Below, one piece after another: positions 1 to 6,051 of a stretch of 12,967 nt of DNA; position 1 is the first letter of the stretch, and each line of letters opens with the position of its first letter. Both the position numbers and the translations under genes were made by a program. The DNA is taken from positions 1 to 12,967 of the forward strand of contig DATJIG010000197.1 in NCBI GenBank assembly GCA_035493495.1, read 5' to 3'. The stretch is from DATJIG01 sp035493495 (GTDB taxonomy: Bacteria > Pseudomonadota > Alphaproteobacteria > SMXQ01). The notes under the pieces were generated by a model. The model was not told the origin of the DNA. It saw nothing but the letters and a program-made list of their open reading frames with translations, and ran no database searches.

Positions 1-90
1 ATCAACGACTTCGGCGAACGCCTCAACCGGCATGAGGCGGAGATCCTCCGCGTCTGGTCGGCCGAACAGCAGGCGCGGCGGAGGCTGTAG
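1..90 (+). CDS. 3' end of an unrecognised gene, truncated by window start
   Basis: Frame 1 is open from the first base to a TAG at 88-90 and gives 29 residues. The tail is charged and probably helical, ending EILRVWSAEQQARRRL. I do not recognise the family; without the upstream part no function can be given. The last third of this fragment recurs as a diverged copy at 654-702, in the same frame, where it follows a stop codon and is not part of an obvious gene. That recurrence suggests local duplication of this gene's 3' end. It could be a chance open frame in GC-rich DNA, but preservation of the peptide pattern in both copies argues for a real coding end. Confidence 0.45.
   Translation: MNDFGERLNRHEAEILRVWSAEQQARRRL
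36..84 (+). repeat. 49-bp direct repeat, copy 1
   Basis: These 49 bases match 654-702 at 45 positions by direct comparison. The four mismatches fall in two codons. Copy 1 lies in the 3' end of the gene fragment at 1-90. The copies are 618 bp apart, a multiple of three, and bracket the two microprotein genes. Confidence 0.75.
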
Positions 91-158
91 GCGGCACAGC
101 CGCAAACACGATGCACACGCGCGGACCGCTTGTATTCCCGCGACGGCGCATTACTTAT

Positions 159-209
159 AAGCTGACTGGCGGAACGACAATCTACGACGCGCGATGCGCG
201 TGTCAGCTT
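159..209 (+). promoter_or_regulatory. Nested inverted repeats upstream of the microprotein genes
   Basis: An 8-bp perfect outer inverted repeat (AAGCTGAC at 159-166, GTCAGCTT at 202-209) encloses a 6-bp perfect inner hairpin (ACGCGC 187-192, GCGCGT 196-201, loop GAT). Together they could form a closed structured element about 100 bases before the ATG at 310. The AT-rich TTATAA at 155-160, with TTGTAT 19 bp upstream at 130-135, could be a weak promoter. If so, transcription would start inside the element and the left arm would act in DNA only. The element may thus be an operator or, with an upstream promoter, a leader RNA. There is no family match I can name. Confidence 0.3.
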
Positions 210-309
210 CCGGTCCCGCGCCTCGTCTCCACCTTCCGCACCGGCCTCGGATTCCCAACTTGGGTTCCGGGCATGCTTCCACCTCCGCCGGTCCGCCGAG
301 GAGGTTTTC

Positions 310-441
310 ATGGCCTATGTACCGCAGGAATATCCGGCGTCCCGCCCCGGCATCCCGACGCTGGTCGTTTCCATCGCGGCCGTCATCCTGTTCGTCGCCG
401 TCATCTACTGGACGGAACTCAAATCGCTGTTCGGCGTCTGA
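310..441 (+). CDS. 43-residue single-span membrane microprotein
   Basis: ATG at 310 follows a strong GAGGAGG Shine-Dalgarno (about 299-304) with about six bases of spacing, and the frame ends with TGA at 439-441. The protein starts MAYVPQEYPASRPGIPTLVV. A polar, proline-rich N-terminus of about 15 residues is followed by a hydrophobic stretch at about 16-35 (IAAVILFVAVIYW) and a short tail ending TELKSLFGV. One transmembrane helix is expected. I do not recognise the family. It sits 73 bases before a second microprotein of similar design, and the two probably form one transcription unit. The RBS, hydrophobic pattern and pairing support a real gene; the short length limits certainty. Small subunits of membrane complexes have this shape, but nothing here names a partner. 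Confidence 0.6.
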   Translation: MAYVPQEYPASRPGIPTLVVSIAAVILFVAVIYWTELKSLFGV

Positions 442-475
442 GCGGTTGCCAGGCACCGTCATCACACGAGGAACG

Positions 476-502
476 GTCAGTGACGGACGGCCCGTCACTG
501 AC
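476..502 (+). promoter_or_regulatory. 11-bp perfect hairpin just before the RBS of the second microprotein
   Basis: GTCAGTGACGG (476-486) pairs perfectly with CCGTCACTGAC (492-502) around a five-base loop. The right arm ends one base before the AAGGAG Shine-Dalgarno (504-509) of the gene at 515. No U-tract follows, so it is not a typical intrinsic terminator. It is better placed to control translation, stabilise or process the mRNA, or bind a protein as dyad DNA. Confidence 0.55.
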
Positions 503-514
503 GAAGGAGATGAG

Positions 515-628
515 ATGAAGACGGCAAGCGCGCTTCGCATCTGGTGGGAAGATAACTCCAACAACCTGATCTGGACGGCGCTGATCGCCGCCGGATTGCT
601 CTTCGCATCCGCGTTCGTACGCCCGTGA
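515..628 (+). CDS. 37-residue single-span membrane microprotein
   Basis: ATG at 515 lies five bases after a near-consensus AAGGAG at 504-509, and the stop is TGA at 626-628. The sequence begins MKTASALRIWWEDNSNNLIW and continues into a hydrophobic helix of about residues 18-34 (TALIAAGLLFASAF), ending VRP. A Trp pair followed by an acidic/Asn patch precedes the membrane segment. An ATG at 510 in another frame meets a stop after two codons and is not a start. I do not recognise a family. The preceding microprotein has the same plan, a polar N-terminus and one C-terminal helix, so the two may act together in the inner membrane. The start is set by the RBS; much longer upstream extensions of this frame lack one. 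Confidence 0.6.
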   Translation: MKTASALRIWWEDNSNNLIWTALIAAGLLFASAFVRP

Positions 629-653
629 GGTAGCACAGTCGCTGTCTCAGCCC

Positions 654-702
654 GGCGGAGATCCTCCGCATGTGGTCGGCCCAGCAGCAGGCGCGGCGGA
701 GG
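654..702 (+). repeat. 49-bp direct repeat, copy 2
   Basis: This is the diverged second copy of 36-84 (45 of 49 bases identical). Translated in the same frame it gives AEILRMWSAQQQARRR against AEILRVWSAEQQARRR in copy 1. A TAG at 631-633 precedes it in frame, so it is a remnant and not part of an intact gene, unless a 50-codon frame from ATG 670 to TAG 819 is used; that frame has no visible RBS. Confidence 0.7.
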
Positions 703-708
703 CCCGCC

Positions 709-730
709 CCTCCGCCTCGAAAGGCGGAGG
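709..730. terminator. 9-bp hairpin with CGAA loop, possible terminator
   Basis: CCTCCGCCT (709-717) and AGGCGGAGG (722-730) form a perfect stem with a CGAA loop. It lies about 80 bases after the second microprotein, directly after repeat copy 2. No T-run follows on either side, so a classical intrinsic terminator is not shown; mRNA 3'-end stabilisation is an alternative. Confidence 0.3.
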
Positions 731-739
731 AGCGGGGCA

Positions 740-1249
740 ATGAGGAGGAGCTTCGGTGTCGCGAATCGCGGCGGTTGCCCACCGTGCCGCGGACACGCGC
801 CGGCGCCGGCACCCTATAGACCGCGGGTGCTCTGTCTTGATCCCTGGAGAGGACGCATCTGTTGCCCGGGGGTCAGTGCCGGGGGCTGTCGGCTGACTCT
901 CTCCGCTCATGGCTGCGACGCAGGCCGTTGGCTCGGCCTCTGTTCTTATGTTCGGTACCGAGAAGGAGGAGCGTCGCGACCATCTGGGAAGCGCCGTGCT
1001 CGTTCTCACGCGACCAGGAGCGGCGGCGGGCGTCTGGCTTGTCATCGCGAGTGCTTTGCGATTCCGATCCATCCGACACCTCCTTTCCTGGTTGGGTGCC
1101 GCCCCGTGGGTCCTTCGCTCCGGACCGACGGTCCACGAGGCGACACGATCACCGTGCGCGCGGTGATCGCCGGGTGAAATGGGGGTGTGGAGAAATGCAC
1201 CGCGTTGGCGGCCAGGCTGCGCGAGACATGAATGCGCTATGCGATTCAG
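740..1249. other. About 510-bp interval without a supported gene
   Basis: Open frames exist on both strands, as expected from GC-rich DNA, but none combines an RBS, coding-like composition and a recognisable motif. The best candidate (909-1166, +, 85 residues, with a hydrophobic middle) has no Shine-Dalgarno before its ATG. I looked for tRNA, tmRNA, RNase P RNA and common riboswitch cores and saw none. The 3' part contains the hairpin at 1146-1169. It may hold a non-coding RNA or decayed coding sequence. Confidence 0.4.
1146..1169. other. 9-bp hairpin
   Basis: CGATCACCG (1146-1154) and CGGTGATCG (1161-1169) are perfectly complementary around a six-base GC-rich loop. It lies in the gene-free interval, so it could be the 3' hairpin of an RNA or a dyad protein-binding site. 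No U-tract follows. Confidence 0.4.
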
Positions 1250-1323
1250 CCCCCTCACCCACTCGGTCGGCTAAAGCCTCCCTCGTCACCCTCTCCCCGT
1301 CGGGGAGAGGGAAGGGTGAGGGG
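1250..1323. repeat. Intergenic palindromic repeat, CCCTCTCCCC type, copy 1
   Basis: A 10-bp perfect stem (CCCTCTCCCC at 1289-1298, GGGGAGAGGG at 1302-1311) has a three-base loop. It is enclosed by CCCCTCACCC (1250-1259) and GGGTGAGGGG (1314-1323), which are also complementary. The same core with the same AAGGGTGAGGGG flank recurs at 9254-9288. It lies just past the 3' end of the minus-strand gene block and may help terminate or stabilise that transcript. Confidence 0.75.
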
Positions 1324-1367
1324 CTCTTCTTCCTTCCGTCCAGGGAAGCCGCTCCGAGTCTAACGGC

Positions 1368-1395
1368 TCTGGATTCCCGCCTACGCGGCAAGGAC
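1368..1395. repeat. Degenerate copy of the GGATTCCCGC palindromic repeat
   Basis: The left arm TGGATTCCCGC matches the copy at 4876-4902, but the right arm is damaged (GCGGCAAGGACG against GCGGGAATGACG). It lies in the short space before the 3' end of the TctC-type gene at 1424. Confidence 0.45.
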
Positions 1396-1423
1396 GAGAA
1401 AGAACGCCGAGAGGCCCTCCCCC

Positions 1424-2428
1424 TCACTTCTCCTGCATCAGGCTGGCCGCACGCTCGCGCACGGCCGAGGGCGCATCGATCACGTCGCGGACGATGGCCA
1501 TCAGCCGCTGGTCGTCGATCGGCGCCACGTCGATCTTGAGCTTCTCGGCCTCGGCGAGAAACAGCGGGTCCTTCATGGTGGCGGCGAAGGCCGCGCGCAC
1601 CGCGGCGACGCGCTCGGGCGGCAGGCCCGACGCCATGGTGAAGGGCTTCGCCATGTTCTGGGCGTTGACGATGAAGGCGGCGAGCGCCTTGTCCTCGTCG
1701 TTAGTCGCGAGGTCGGCGAGCTTCGGCGTGCCCGGCGGCATGTCGGGGGTGAGGTGGTCGGAGATGACGACGAGCGGCATGATTTTGCCGAGGTAGCCGT
1801 CGCGCCGCACCGCCGCCCAATTGTAGGTGCCGATGCCATCGACCTCGCCACGCTCCATCGCGAGGTGGGCCTGGGCCGAGACCTGGTAGCCGAGGATCAC
1901 CTTGAACCTGGTGCCGGCGATCATGTTGACGACCTTGGGGTGCACCGCCGAGATCGAGGTGGCGCCCGACGCCGAGACGATGACCTCGCGGGCGCGGGCG
2001 TCGGCTATGGTCTTCACCGGCGAGTTGGCGTTGATCACCACCGCGTAGGGCGGACTGTCGATGACGCCGATCCAGTTCCACTTCAGCACGTCGTAGCGCA
2101 GGTCCTGCTCGCCGAACGCCTGGGCCAGCACCGTGCCCTGATCGGTGGCGAGAATCACGCTGCCGTCCTTGGGCGCGACGTTGTCGATGTACTGCGCCGC
2201 CTTGCGGCCGCCGCCGCCCGGCATGTTCTGGACGATGAACGTCGGGTTGCCGGGCAGATGGCGTGGCATGTGGCGGGCGAGGATTCGCGCGTTGGTGTCG
2301 TAGCCGCCGCCGGGCGGCGCGCGGACGATCATCGTGTAGGTGGCGATGTCCTCTGCAAAGACTGGGGCCGCGGCCGGCGGCGCCAGCAGCAGCGCGGTGA
2401 AGCCCGCGATCAGGATTCGTGAACGCAT
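1424..2428 (-). CDS. TctC/Bug-type periplasmic solute-binding protein (paralogue 1)
   Basis: This 334-residue protein is of the tripartite tricarboxylate transporter receptor family, which captures carboxylates in the periplasm. A signal peptide covers about residues 1-25 (MRSRILIAGFTALLLAPPAA, cleavage after VFA). The ligand-loop pattern RAPPGGGYDTNARILARHMP (36-55) and PGNPTFIVQNMPGGGG (59-74) is typical of the family, as is VAPKDGSV (84-91). The C-terminal half shows the usual MERGEVDG (191-198) and FAATMKDPLFLAEAEK. The start is supported by a GGGGGAGGAG element just upstream. It is the most divergent of the four paralogues here: it lacks both cysteines shared by the other three. It is last in the minus-strand block, 94 bases after the bicupin. 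No TctA or TctB is present, so its membrane partner must be elsewhere or it acts as a sensor-type receptor. The ligand cannot be read from sequence. Confidence 0.9.
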   Translation of the reverse strand: MRSRILIAGFTALLLAPPAAAPVFAEDIATYTMIVRAPPGGGYDTNARILARHMPRHLPGNPTFIVQNMPGGGGRKAAQYIDNVAPKDGSVILATDQGTVLAQAFGEQDLRYDVLKWNWIGVIDSPPYAVVINANSPVKTIADARAREVIVSASGATSISAVHPKVVNMIAGTRFKVILGYQVSAQAHLAMERGEVDGIGTYNWAAVRRDGYLGKIMPLVVISDHLTPDMPPGTPKLADLATNDEDKALAAFIVNAQNMAKPFTMASGLPPERVAAVRAAFAATMKDPLFLAEAEKLKIDVAPIDDQRLMAIVRDVIDAPSAVRERAASLMQEK

Positions 2429-2522
2429 ACACTCCTCCCCCGGTACGTCACGTATTGCGTCGCCGTATTGCCCGCGGCGATCGTGATCTCTTTTAAAACT
2501 GTCGGCGCAAGCGCCTCCGGAG

Positions 2523-3728
2523 TCACCAACCGGTCGGCGCCAACGATTCGTGGCGCGGGCTGCGGATCGGCCCGATGAAGGCGTCGGGCGGCTGCGCGAA
2601 CACGCCCTTCTCGTCGATGACGTCGCCCATGATCGACGTAACTCCGGTGCGCGCGATCTCCTCCAGCCATTTGCGGTGAAAGCGCGGGTCCTGGTCGGCG
2701 TACTCGATCTGCCGTCCGCCGTCGCGGATCGAGGTGAAGGTCGCGAACTCGGCGCCCTTGCGGCGGGTGCCGACGAACGGGTAGCGCCGGCTGCCCATGC
2801 CGACCGCGAGGTAGCGCGCGGCCTCGGGCGCGGTGTTGAAGTGCTGGTGGAACATCCAGTGCGGCGGCGCGTACATCACGCCGTGGCGCCACGGCACCTG
2901 GCGGTACTCGGCGTCGCCCTCGTACCACAGGCACGAATAGCCGTGGCCGGTCACGGCGTAGATGTGGATGCCGTTGCCGTGGCGGTGCGCCTTCTTGTAG
3001 CGGCGCGCCGGGATCTCCGAGACGTGGGCGTGCAGCGTGCCGTCGCCCAGGATGAAGGTGATGTTGGTCGAGCCCTTGCCGCGCTCCTCGAGTTCCTTGA
3101 GCTCGAAGTTGGTGAGATCGGGAACGTAGTTGGTCTCCCACATGTGGCGGCCGGGGGCGACGCCGATGAAGGTGCCGTCGCCCTCGAACTGCTGGTTGCT
3201 GCCCACGCGCTCGGGGAACGCCGAGGGGTTGTCGAAGACGAACTCCTCGCTGTGGAACAGGTTCATCGTCAGCGGCAGGTTGTGGGTGCAGGCGAGCCGT
3301 GCCGACTCGCGCCCCGAGCCGTTGAAGATCTGATACCGGCAGTTGAGCGGAATGCAGAACAGCGCCTTCGGTCCCCACTCGAAGGTGTGCTTCGAGCCGT
3401 CGGGGGTCCACACCACGGTCGAGCCGCGGCCGGACAGGCCGTAGAAGAACGCCTCGTAGAGGTGCCGGATCGGCCGCGTGCTGCCGCCCGCCGGAACCTC
3501 GAGCACGTAGGCGCTGGTGTAGTCGCCCCGGCCGTGGACATGGGCGAGCGCGCCACGCGCGCCGTAGAGCGGCCAGTCGGCCACGTCGACGGCGAGCATA
3601 TCGATGCCGAAGTCCTGGTGGATCGGAATGCCCTGCGCCTCGGCCCAGTCGAGATAGGGATCGAGGAGCGTGCCGTTCTCCTTGTTGCGATTGAGATCGG
3701 ACGCGGACGCGGACTGCACCTGAGACAT
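2523..3728 (-). CDS. Bicupin protein, gentisate dioxygenase-like
   Basis: This 401-residue two-barrel cupin resembles gentisate 1,2-dioxygenase-type ring-cleaving enzymes, though it is somewhat longer. The ATG at 3728 (MSQVQSASAS) has a GGGGAG RBS; an in-frame start 36 bases upstream lacks one. The C-terminal barrel carries the metal site: HRHGNGIH at 248-255 (H248, H250, possibly H255) and HQHFN at 294-298 (H294), matching the HxH...H arrangement with the usual Glu replaced. The N-terminal barrel has RHLYE (88-92) and P127...Y132...N136 where the second cupin motif would have His, so it looks metal-free. It would be cytoplasmic, with no signal peptide. Neighbours are an SDR upstream (173-bp gap with a repeat) and a TctC-type gene downstream. 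A ring-cleavage role is inference; a non-catalytic or isomerase-type bicupin is possible. Confidence 0.75.
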   Translation of the reverse strand: MSQVQSASASDLNRNKENGTLLDPYLDWAEAQGIPIHQDFGIDMLAVDVADWPLYGARGALAHVHGRGDYTSAYVLEVPAGGSTRPIRHLYEAFFYGLSGRGSTVVWTPDGSKHTFEWGPKALFCIPLNCRYQIFNGSGRESARLACTHNLPLTMNLFHSEEFVFDNPSAFPERVGSNQQFEGDGTFIGVAPGRHMWETNYVPDLTNFELKELEERGKGSTNITFILGDGTLHAHVSEIPARRYKKAHRHGNGIHIYAVTGHGYSCLWYEGDAEYRQVPWRHGVMYAPPHWMFHQHFNTAPEAARYLAVGMGSRRYPFVGTRRKGAEFATFTSIRDGGRQIEYADQDPRFHRKWLEEIARTGVTSIMGDVIDEKGVFAQPPDAFIGPIRSPRHESLAPTGW

Positions 3729-3857
3729 TTCGCGCTCCCCTGATCGACTGTTTTGCCCCTCCAATCGTTTCGGCTTACGCCGCGCGGAGGTCGGTGAAAC
3801 TCAACTCCTCTAAGCCGCGGTCTTCAGCGGCATCGTGTCCGGCCTCACAAAGAAACT

Positions 3858-3886
3858 CGTGGATGCCCGCCTGCGCGGGCATGACG
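3858..3886. repeat. GGATGCCCGC palindromic repeat, copy A1
   Basis: ATGCCCGC (3863-3870) and GCGGGCAT (3875-3882) form an 8-bp stem with a CTGC loop, flanked by CGTGG and GACG. It lies in the SDR-bicupin gap. Related copies are at 4774-4902. Such repeats can form RNA hairpins between genes of a transcript. Confidence 0.75.
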
Positions 3887-3901
3887 AAAAACTGCGAGCG
3901 G

Positions 3902-4735
3902 CTAACTCCTCTCGACGCTCGCCTTGAGGTAGACCGGCGCCTCGATCGACTTCTCCGCGGCCGCGCGCGGCGGCAGTGTGGCGTCCCATTCCTTGGCGAC
4001 GAAGCGGCGGCCGGTGAAACCGTCGGACTGATCCGACATGATCCAGACGATCGGCGCCTTCATCACCTCGGGCTCGAGCATGTGGCGCGCCTTGGCCCGG
4101 TACGCATCGGGCACGAAGGCGGTGTTGGTGACGCCGCCCGGGATCAGCGAGTTCATGGTGACGCCGGTGCCGTCGAGCTCCTTGGCCCAGGCGAGCGTCA
4201 TCGCCTCGATCGCGCCCTTCGACGGGCCGTAGGGCGTGTTGCCGCCGCGCTGGATGGTGCCGAGGCTGGTCGTCACGTTGACGACCCGGCCCCACTTCCG
4301 CGCGATCAGGTGCGGCGTCACGGCATTGGCCATCATGAAGGTGCCGATGACGTTGACCTGGATCATCTTGCCCCAGCGCACCGGGTCGGCTTCCCAGAAC
4401 CGCACCGTGGTGTCGTCGATGCCGGGGCGCAGGTACGGCTGGCCGAGCGCGGCGTTGTTGATGAGGCCGTCGACCTGCCCGAAGTAGCTGACGCACTCCT
4501 GCACCGCGCGCTTGCAGTGCTCGGGGTTCGAGATATCGGCGTCGATCGCCGTCACGCGATCCTTGTCCGAGGATTTGCGCAGCGCCTCGACGGTGGCGTT
4601 GAGCTCGGCGGTGTCGGGCGAGAGCGCGGCGATGCGCGCACCCGACGAAAGCAGCGACTCGGCCATGGCGCGGCCCATGCCGCGCGACGCACCCGTAACG
4701 ATGAACGCACGGTTCTTGAGATCGATCGACGCCAT
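3902..4735 (-). CDS. Short-chain dehydrogenase/reductase (SDR)
   Basis: This 277-residue classical SDR is an NAD(P)-dependent alcohol/ketone oxidoreductase of the cytoplasm. Motifs in order are the cofactor loop TGASRGMG (14-21), DADIS (65-69), NNAA (93-96), structural N128, catalytic S157, Y169 and K173 (YGPSK), and PGG (199-201). The length is slightly above the usual 250, owing to a C-terminal tail after TGRRFVAKEWD (241-251). The start at 4735 (MASIDLKNRAFIVTGASRGM) has a GGGGAG RBS about eight bases upstream. A longer in-frame start at 4801 would translate the palindromic repeat A2 and is rejected. The 204-bp gap before it is filled with three repeats, so it may be expressed partly separately from the TctC-type genes. 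The substrate is unknown; context suggests a step in aromatic acid breakdown. Confidence 0.9.
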   Translation of the reverse strand: MASIDLKNRAFIVTGASRGMGRAMAESLLSSGARIAALSPDTAELNATVEALRKSSDKDRVTAIDADISNPEHCKRAVQECVSYFGQVDGLINNAALGQPYLRPGIDDTTVRFWEADPVRWGKMIQVNVIGTFMMANAVTPHLIARKWGRVVNVTTSLGTIQRGGNTPYGPSKGAIEAMTLAWAKELDGTGVTMNSLIPGGVTNTAFVPDAYRAKARHMLEPEVMKAPIVWIMSDQSDGFTGRRFVAKEWDATLPPRAAAEKSIEAPVYLKASVERS

Positions 4736-4773
4736 TAAGCGAACTCCCCTTTCTCTTGTTTCTGCCCTTTTGT

Positions 4774-4802
4774 CGTCATGCCCGCGAAGGCGGGCATCCA
4801 CG
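4774..4802. repeat. GGATGCCCGC palindromic repeat, copy A2 (inverted)
   Basis: ATGCCCGC (4778-4785) and GCGGGCAT (4790-4797) form a stem with a GAAG loop. It has the same flanks as A1 in opposite orientation (CGTC before, CCACG after). It sits between the TctC-type gene and the SDR and faces copy A3. Confidence 0.75.
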
Positions 4803-4830
4803 TTCTTTTGTTCTGCCGGCTAAAGAAACA

Positions 4831-4862
4831 CGTGGATGGCCGGGGCAAGCACGGCCATGACG
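4831..4862. repeat. Palindromic repeat, copy A3 (variant)
   Basis: CGTGG and GACG flanks match A1, but the stem is ATGGCCG (4835-4841) with CGGCCAT (4852-4858) and a longer loop. The preceding TAAAGAAACACGTGGAT resembles the sequence before A1 (AAAGAAACTCGTGGAT), so similarity extends past the palindrome. Confidence 0.65.
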
Positions 4863-4875
4863 AAAAACGCAACTC

Positions 4876-4902
4876 TGGATTCCCGCTTTCGCGGGAATGA
4901 CG
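4876..4902. repeat. GGATTCCCGC palindromic repeat, copy A4
   Basis: ATTCCCGC (4879-4886) and GCGGGAAT (4891-4898) form an 8-bp stem with a TTTC loop, followed by GACG as in A1. It is the third palindrome in 130 bp, directly after the 3' end of the TctC-type gene at 4940. Confidence 0.75.
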
Positions 4903-4939
4903 ACAAAAATGCTGACTACACCCCTCGCGGCAGTCGCCG

Positions 4940-5992
4940 CTAATTCGCGTTCCGATCCCTAAACTGCTCGAGCGCCATCTTGACGCGGTCGACAAGCGCC
5001 GGCGGAGTCGCGTAGATCTTCCTGATCAGCGCCTCCATATCCTCGCCGGTCATCGGATCGACGTCCATTTTCATCGTCTTGGCCTCGGCGAGGTACTCGG
5101 GGTCCTTCAGCGTGGCGTCGAAGGCGCGGCGCATCGCGGTGAGGCGATCCTTCGGCACGTCGGGCGGGCCCATGTAGGGCCGGCCGATGTCGTTGGGGCC
5201 GAAGTAGAACGCCAGCATCTGACGGTCCTCCTCGGTCGGCGCCACCTCGATCGCGGTCGGCACGTCCTTCATCTCGGGCACGCGCTCCATCGCCATCTGG
5301 ACGATGACCTTCAGCTTTCCGTCGGCGAGCCAGTCCGGCTTGATGGTCTTCAAGGTGTCCCACGACAGGCACACGCCCTCGACCTCGCCCTTCTCGATCG
5401 CCAGCATGATCTCGCCCGAGCCCTTGTAGCCGGGGATGATCTTGAACTTGGTCTTCACCACCGAGTTGAGGATGGCGGGATAGATCGTCGTCGCCGACGG
5501 GCCGGTGCCGCCGATCAGCACCTCGGTGGTGAGCGCGTCCTTCAGCGTCTTGACCTTGGCCTGGTGCCACACTGCGCAGGTCGGCGTCTGGCGGCCGATC
5601 GAGCCCAAGGCCGAGAGTTTCGTCGGGTCGAACTGCGCCGCCTTGTTGCCGAGCATCGGCTCGATGATGTAGCCGCGGTCGGAGATGCCGAACACCGAGC
5701 CGTCGCGCGGCGCACCGTTGGCCAGGAAGTCGATCATCTTGAGGCCGCCGGCGCCGAGCACGTTCTTGACGACGATCGACGGGTTTCCGGGGATGCGCTT
5801 CTGCATGTGTTTGGCGAGCAAGCGCGTGTAGGCGTCGTAGCCGCCGCCGGCGTCGTGGCCGACCAGGAACTGCACCTGGGCCGATTTGTAGAACTGCTCG
5901 ACGGATTGGGCGCTCGCTCCGGTCGCGGCCATCGCACCAATGACGGTGCCCGCGATCGCGACGCCCAGCCCCCACTTCGTGTTCCGTGCCAT
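4940..5992 (-). CDS. TctC/Bug-type periplasmic solute-binding protein (paralogue 2)
   Basis: This 350-residue tripartite tricarboxylate receptor has a signal peptide (MARNTKWGLGVAIAGTVIGA, cleavage near ASA at 28). The mature part starts SVEQFYKSAQVQFLVG, followed by the family loop HDAGGGYDAYTRLLAKHMQ (46-64), IPGNPSIVVKNVLGAGG (67-83), APRDGSVFG (94-102) and EPMLGNKAA (111-119). Two cysteines, C139 in PTCAVWH and C208 in EGVCLSWDTLK, are also present in paralogues 3 and 4. ATG 5992 follows an AGGGG RBS; the same frame stays open for about 1 kb upstream without a start signal and is not used. It lies 59 bases after paralogue 3, its closest relative here, pointing to tandem duplication. It probably presents a carboxylate to a TctAB pump encoded elsewhere. 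Confidence 0.9.
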   Translation of the reverse strand: MARNTKWGLGVAIAGTVIGAMAATGASAQSVEQFYKSAQVQFLVGHDAGGGYDAYTRLLAKHMQKRIPGNPSIVVKNVLGAGGLKMIDFLANGAPRDGSVFGISDRGYIIEPMLGNKAAQFDPTKLSALGSIGRQTPTCAVWHQAKVKTLKDALTTEVLIGGTGPSATTIYPAILNSVVKTKFKIIPGYKGSGEIMLAIEKGEVEGVCLSWDTLKTIKPDWLADGKLKVIVQMAMERVPEMKDVPTAIEVAPTEEDRQMLAFYFGPNDIGRPYMGPPDVPKDRLTAMRRAFDATLKDPEYLAEAKTMKMDVDPMTGEDMEALIRKIYATPPALVDRVKMALEQFRDRNAN

Positions 5993-6051
5993 TGCTCTGC
6001 CCCTCTTGCACGAGGGCCGGTGCGCACCGGCTCTCCTATTGTCTTGGCCCC

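Noticed and set aside
694..738. An extended GC-rich inverted repeat as the end of a mobile element
   Set aside because: Only the inner 9-bp stem is perfect; no transposase, partner end or target duplication was seen.
909..1166. 85-residue plus-strand frame with a hydrophobic middle
   Set aside because: No Shine-Dalgarno before the ATG and an Arg-rich tail typical of non-coding GC-rich sequence.
2550..3743. Long plus-strand frame opposite the bicupin gene
   Set aside because: Antisense shadow of a high-GC gene; the composition is Arg/Val/Ala-rich with no motif, while the minus-strand frame has clear cupin motifs.
4736..4801. N-terminal extension of the SDR from an ATG at 4801
   Set aside because: It would translate palindromic repeat A2; the ATG at 4735 has a better RBS and gives the normal SDR N-terminus.
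1250..4902. Palindromic repeats as a CRISPR array
   Set aside because: Copies are few, irregularly spaced, in both orientations and lack uniform spacers; no cas genes are present.
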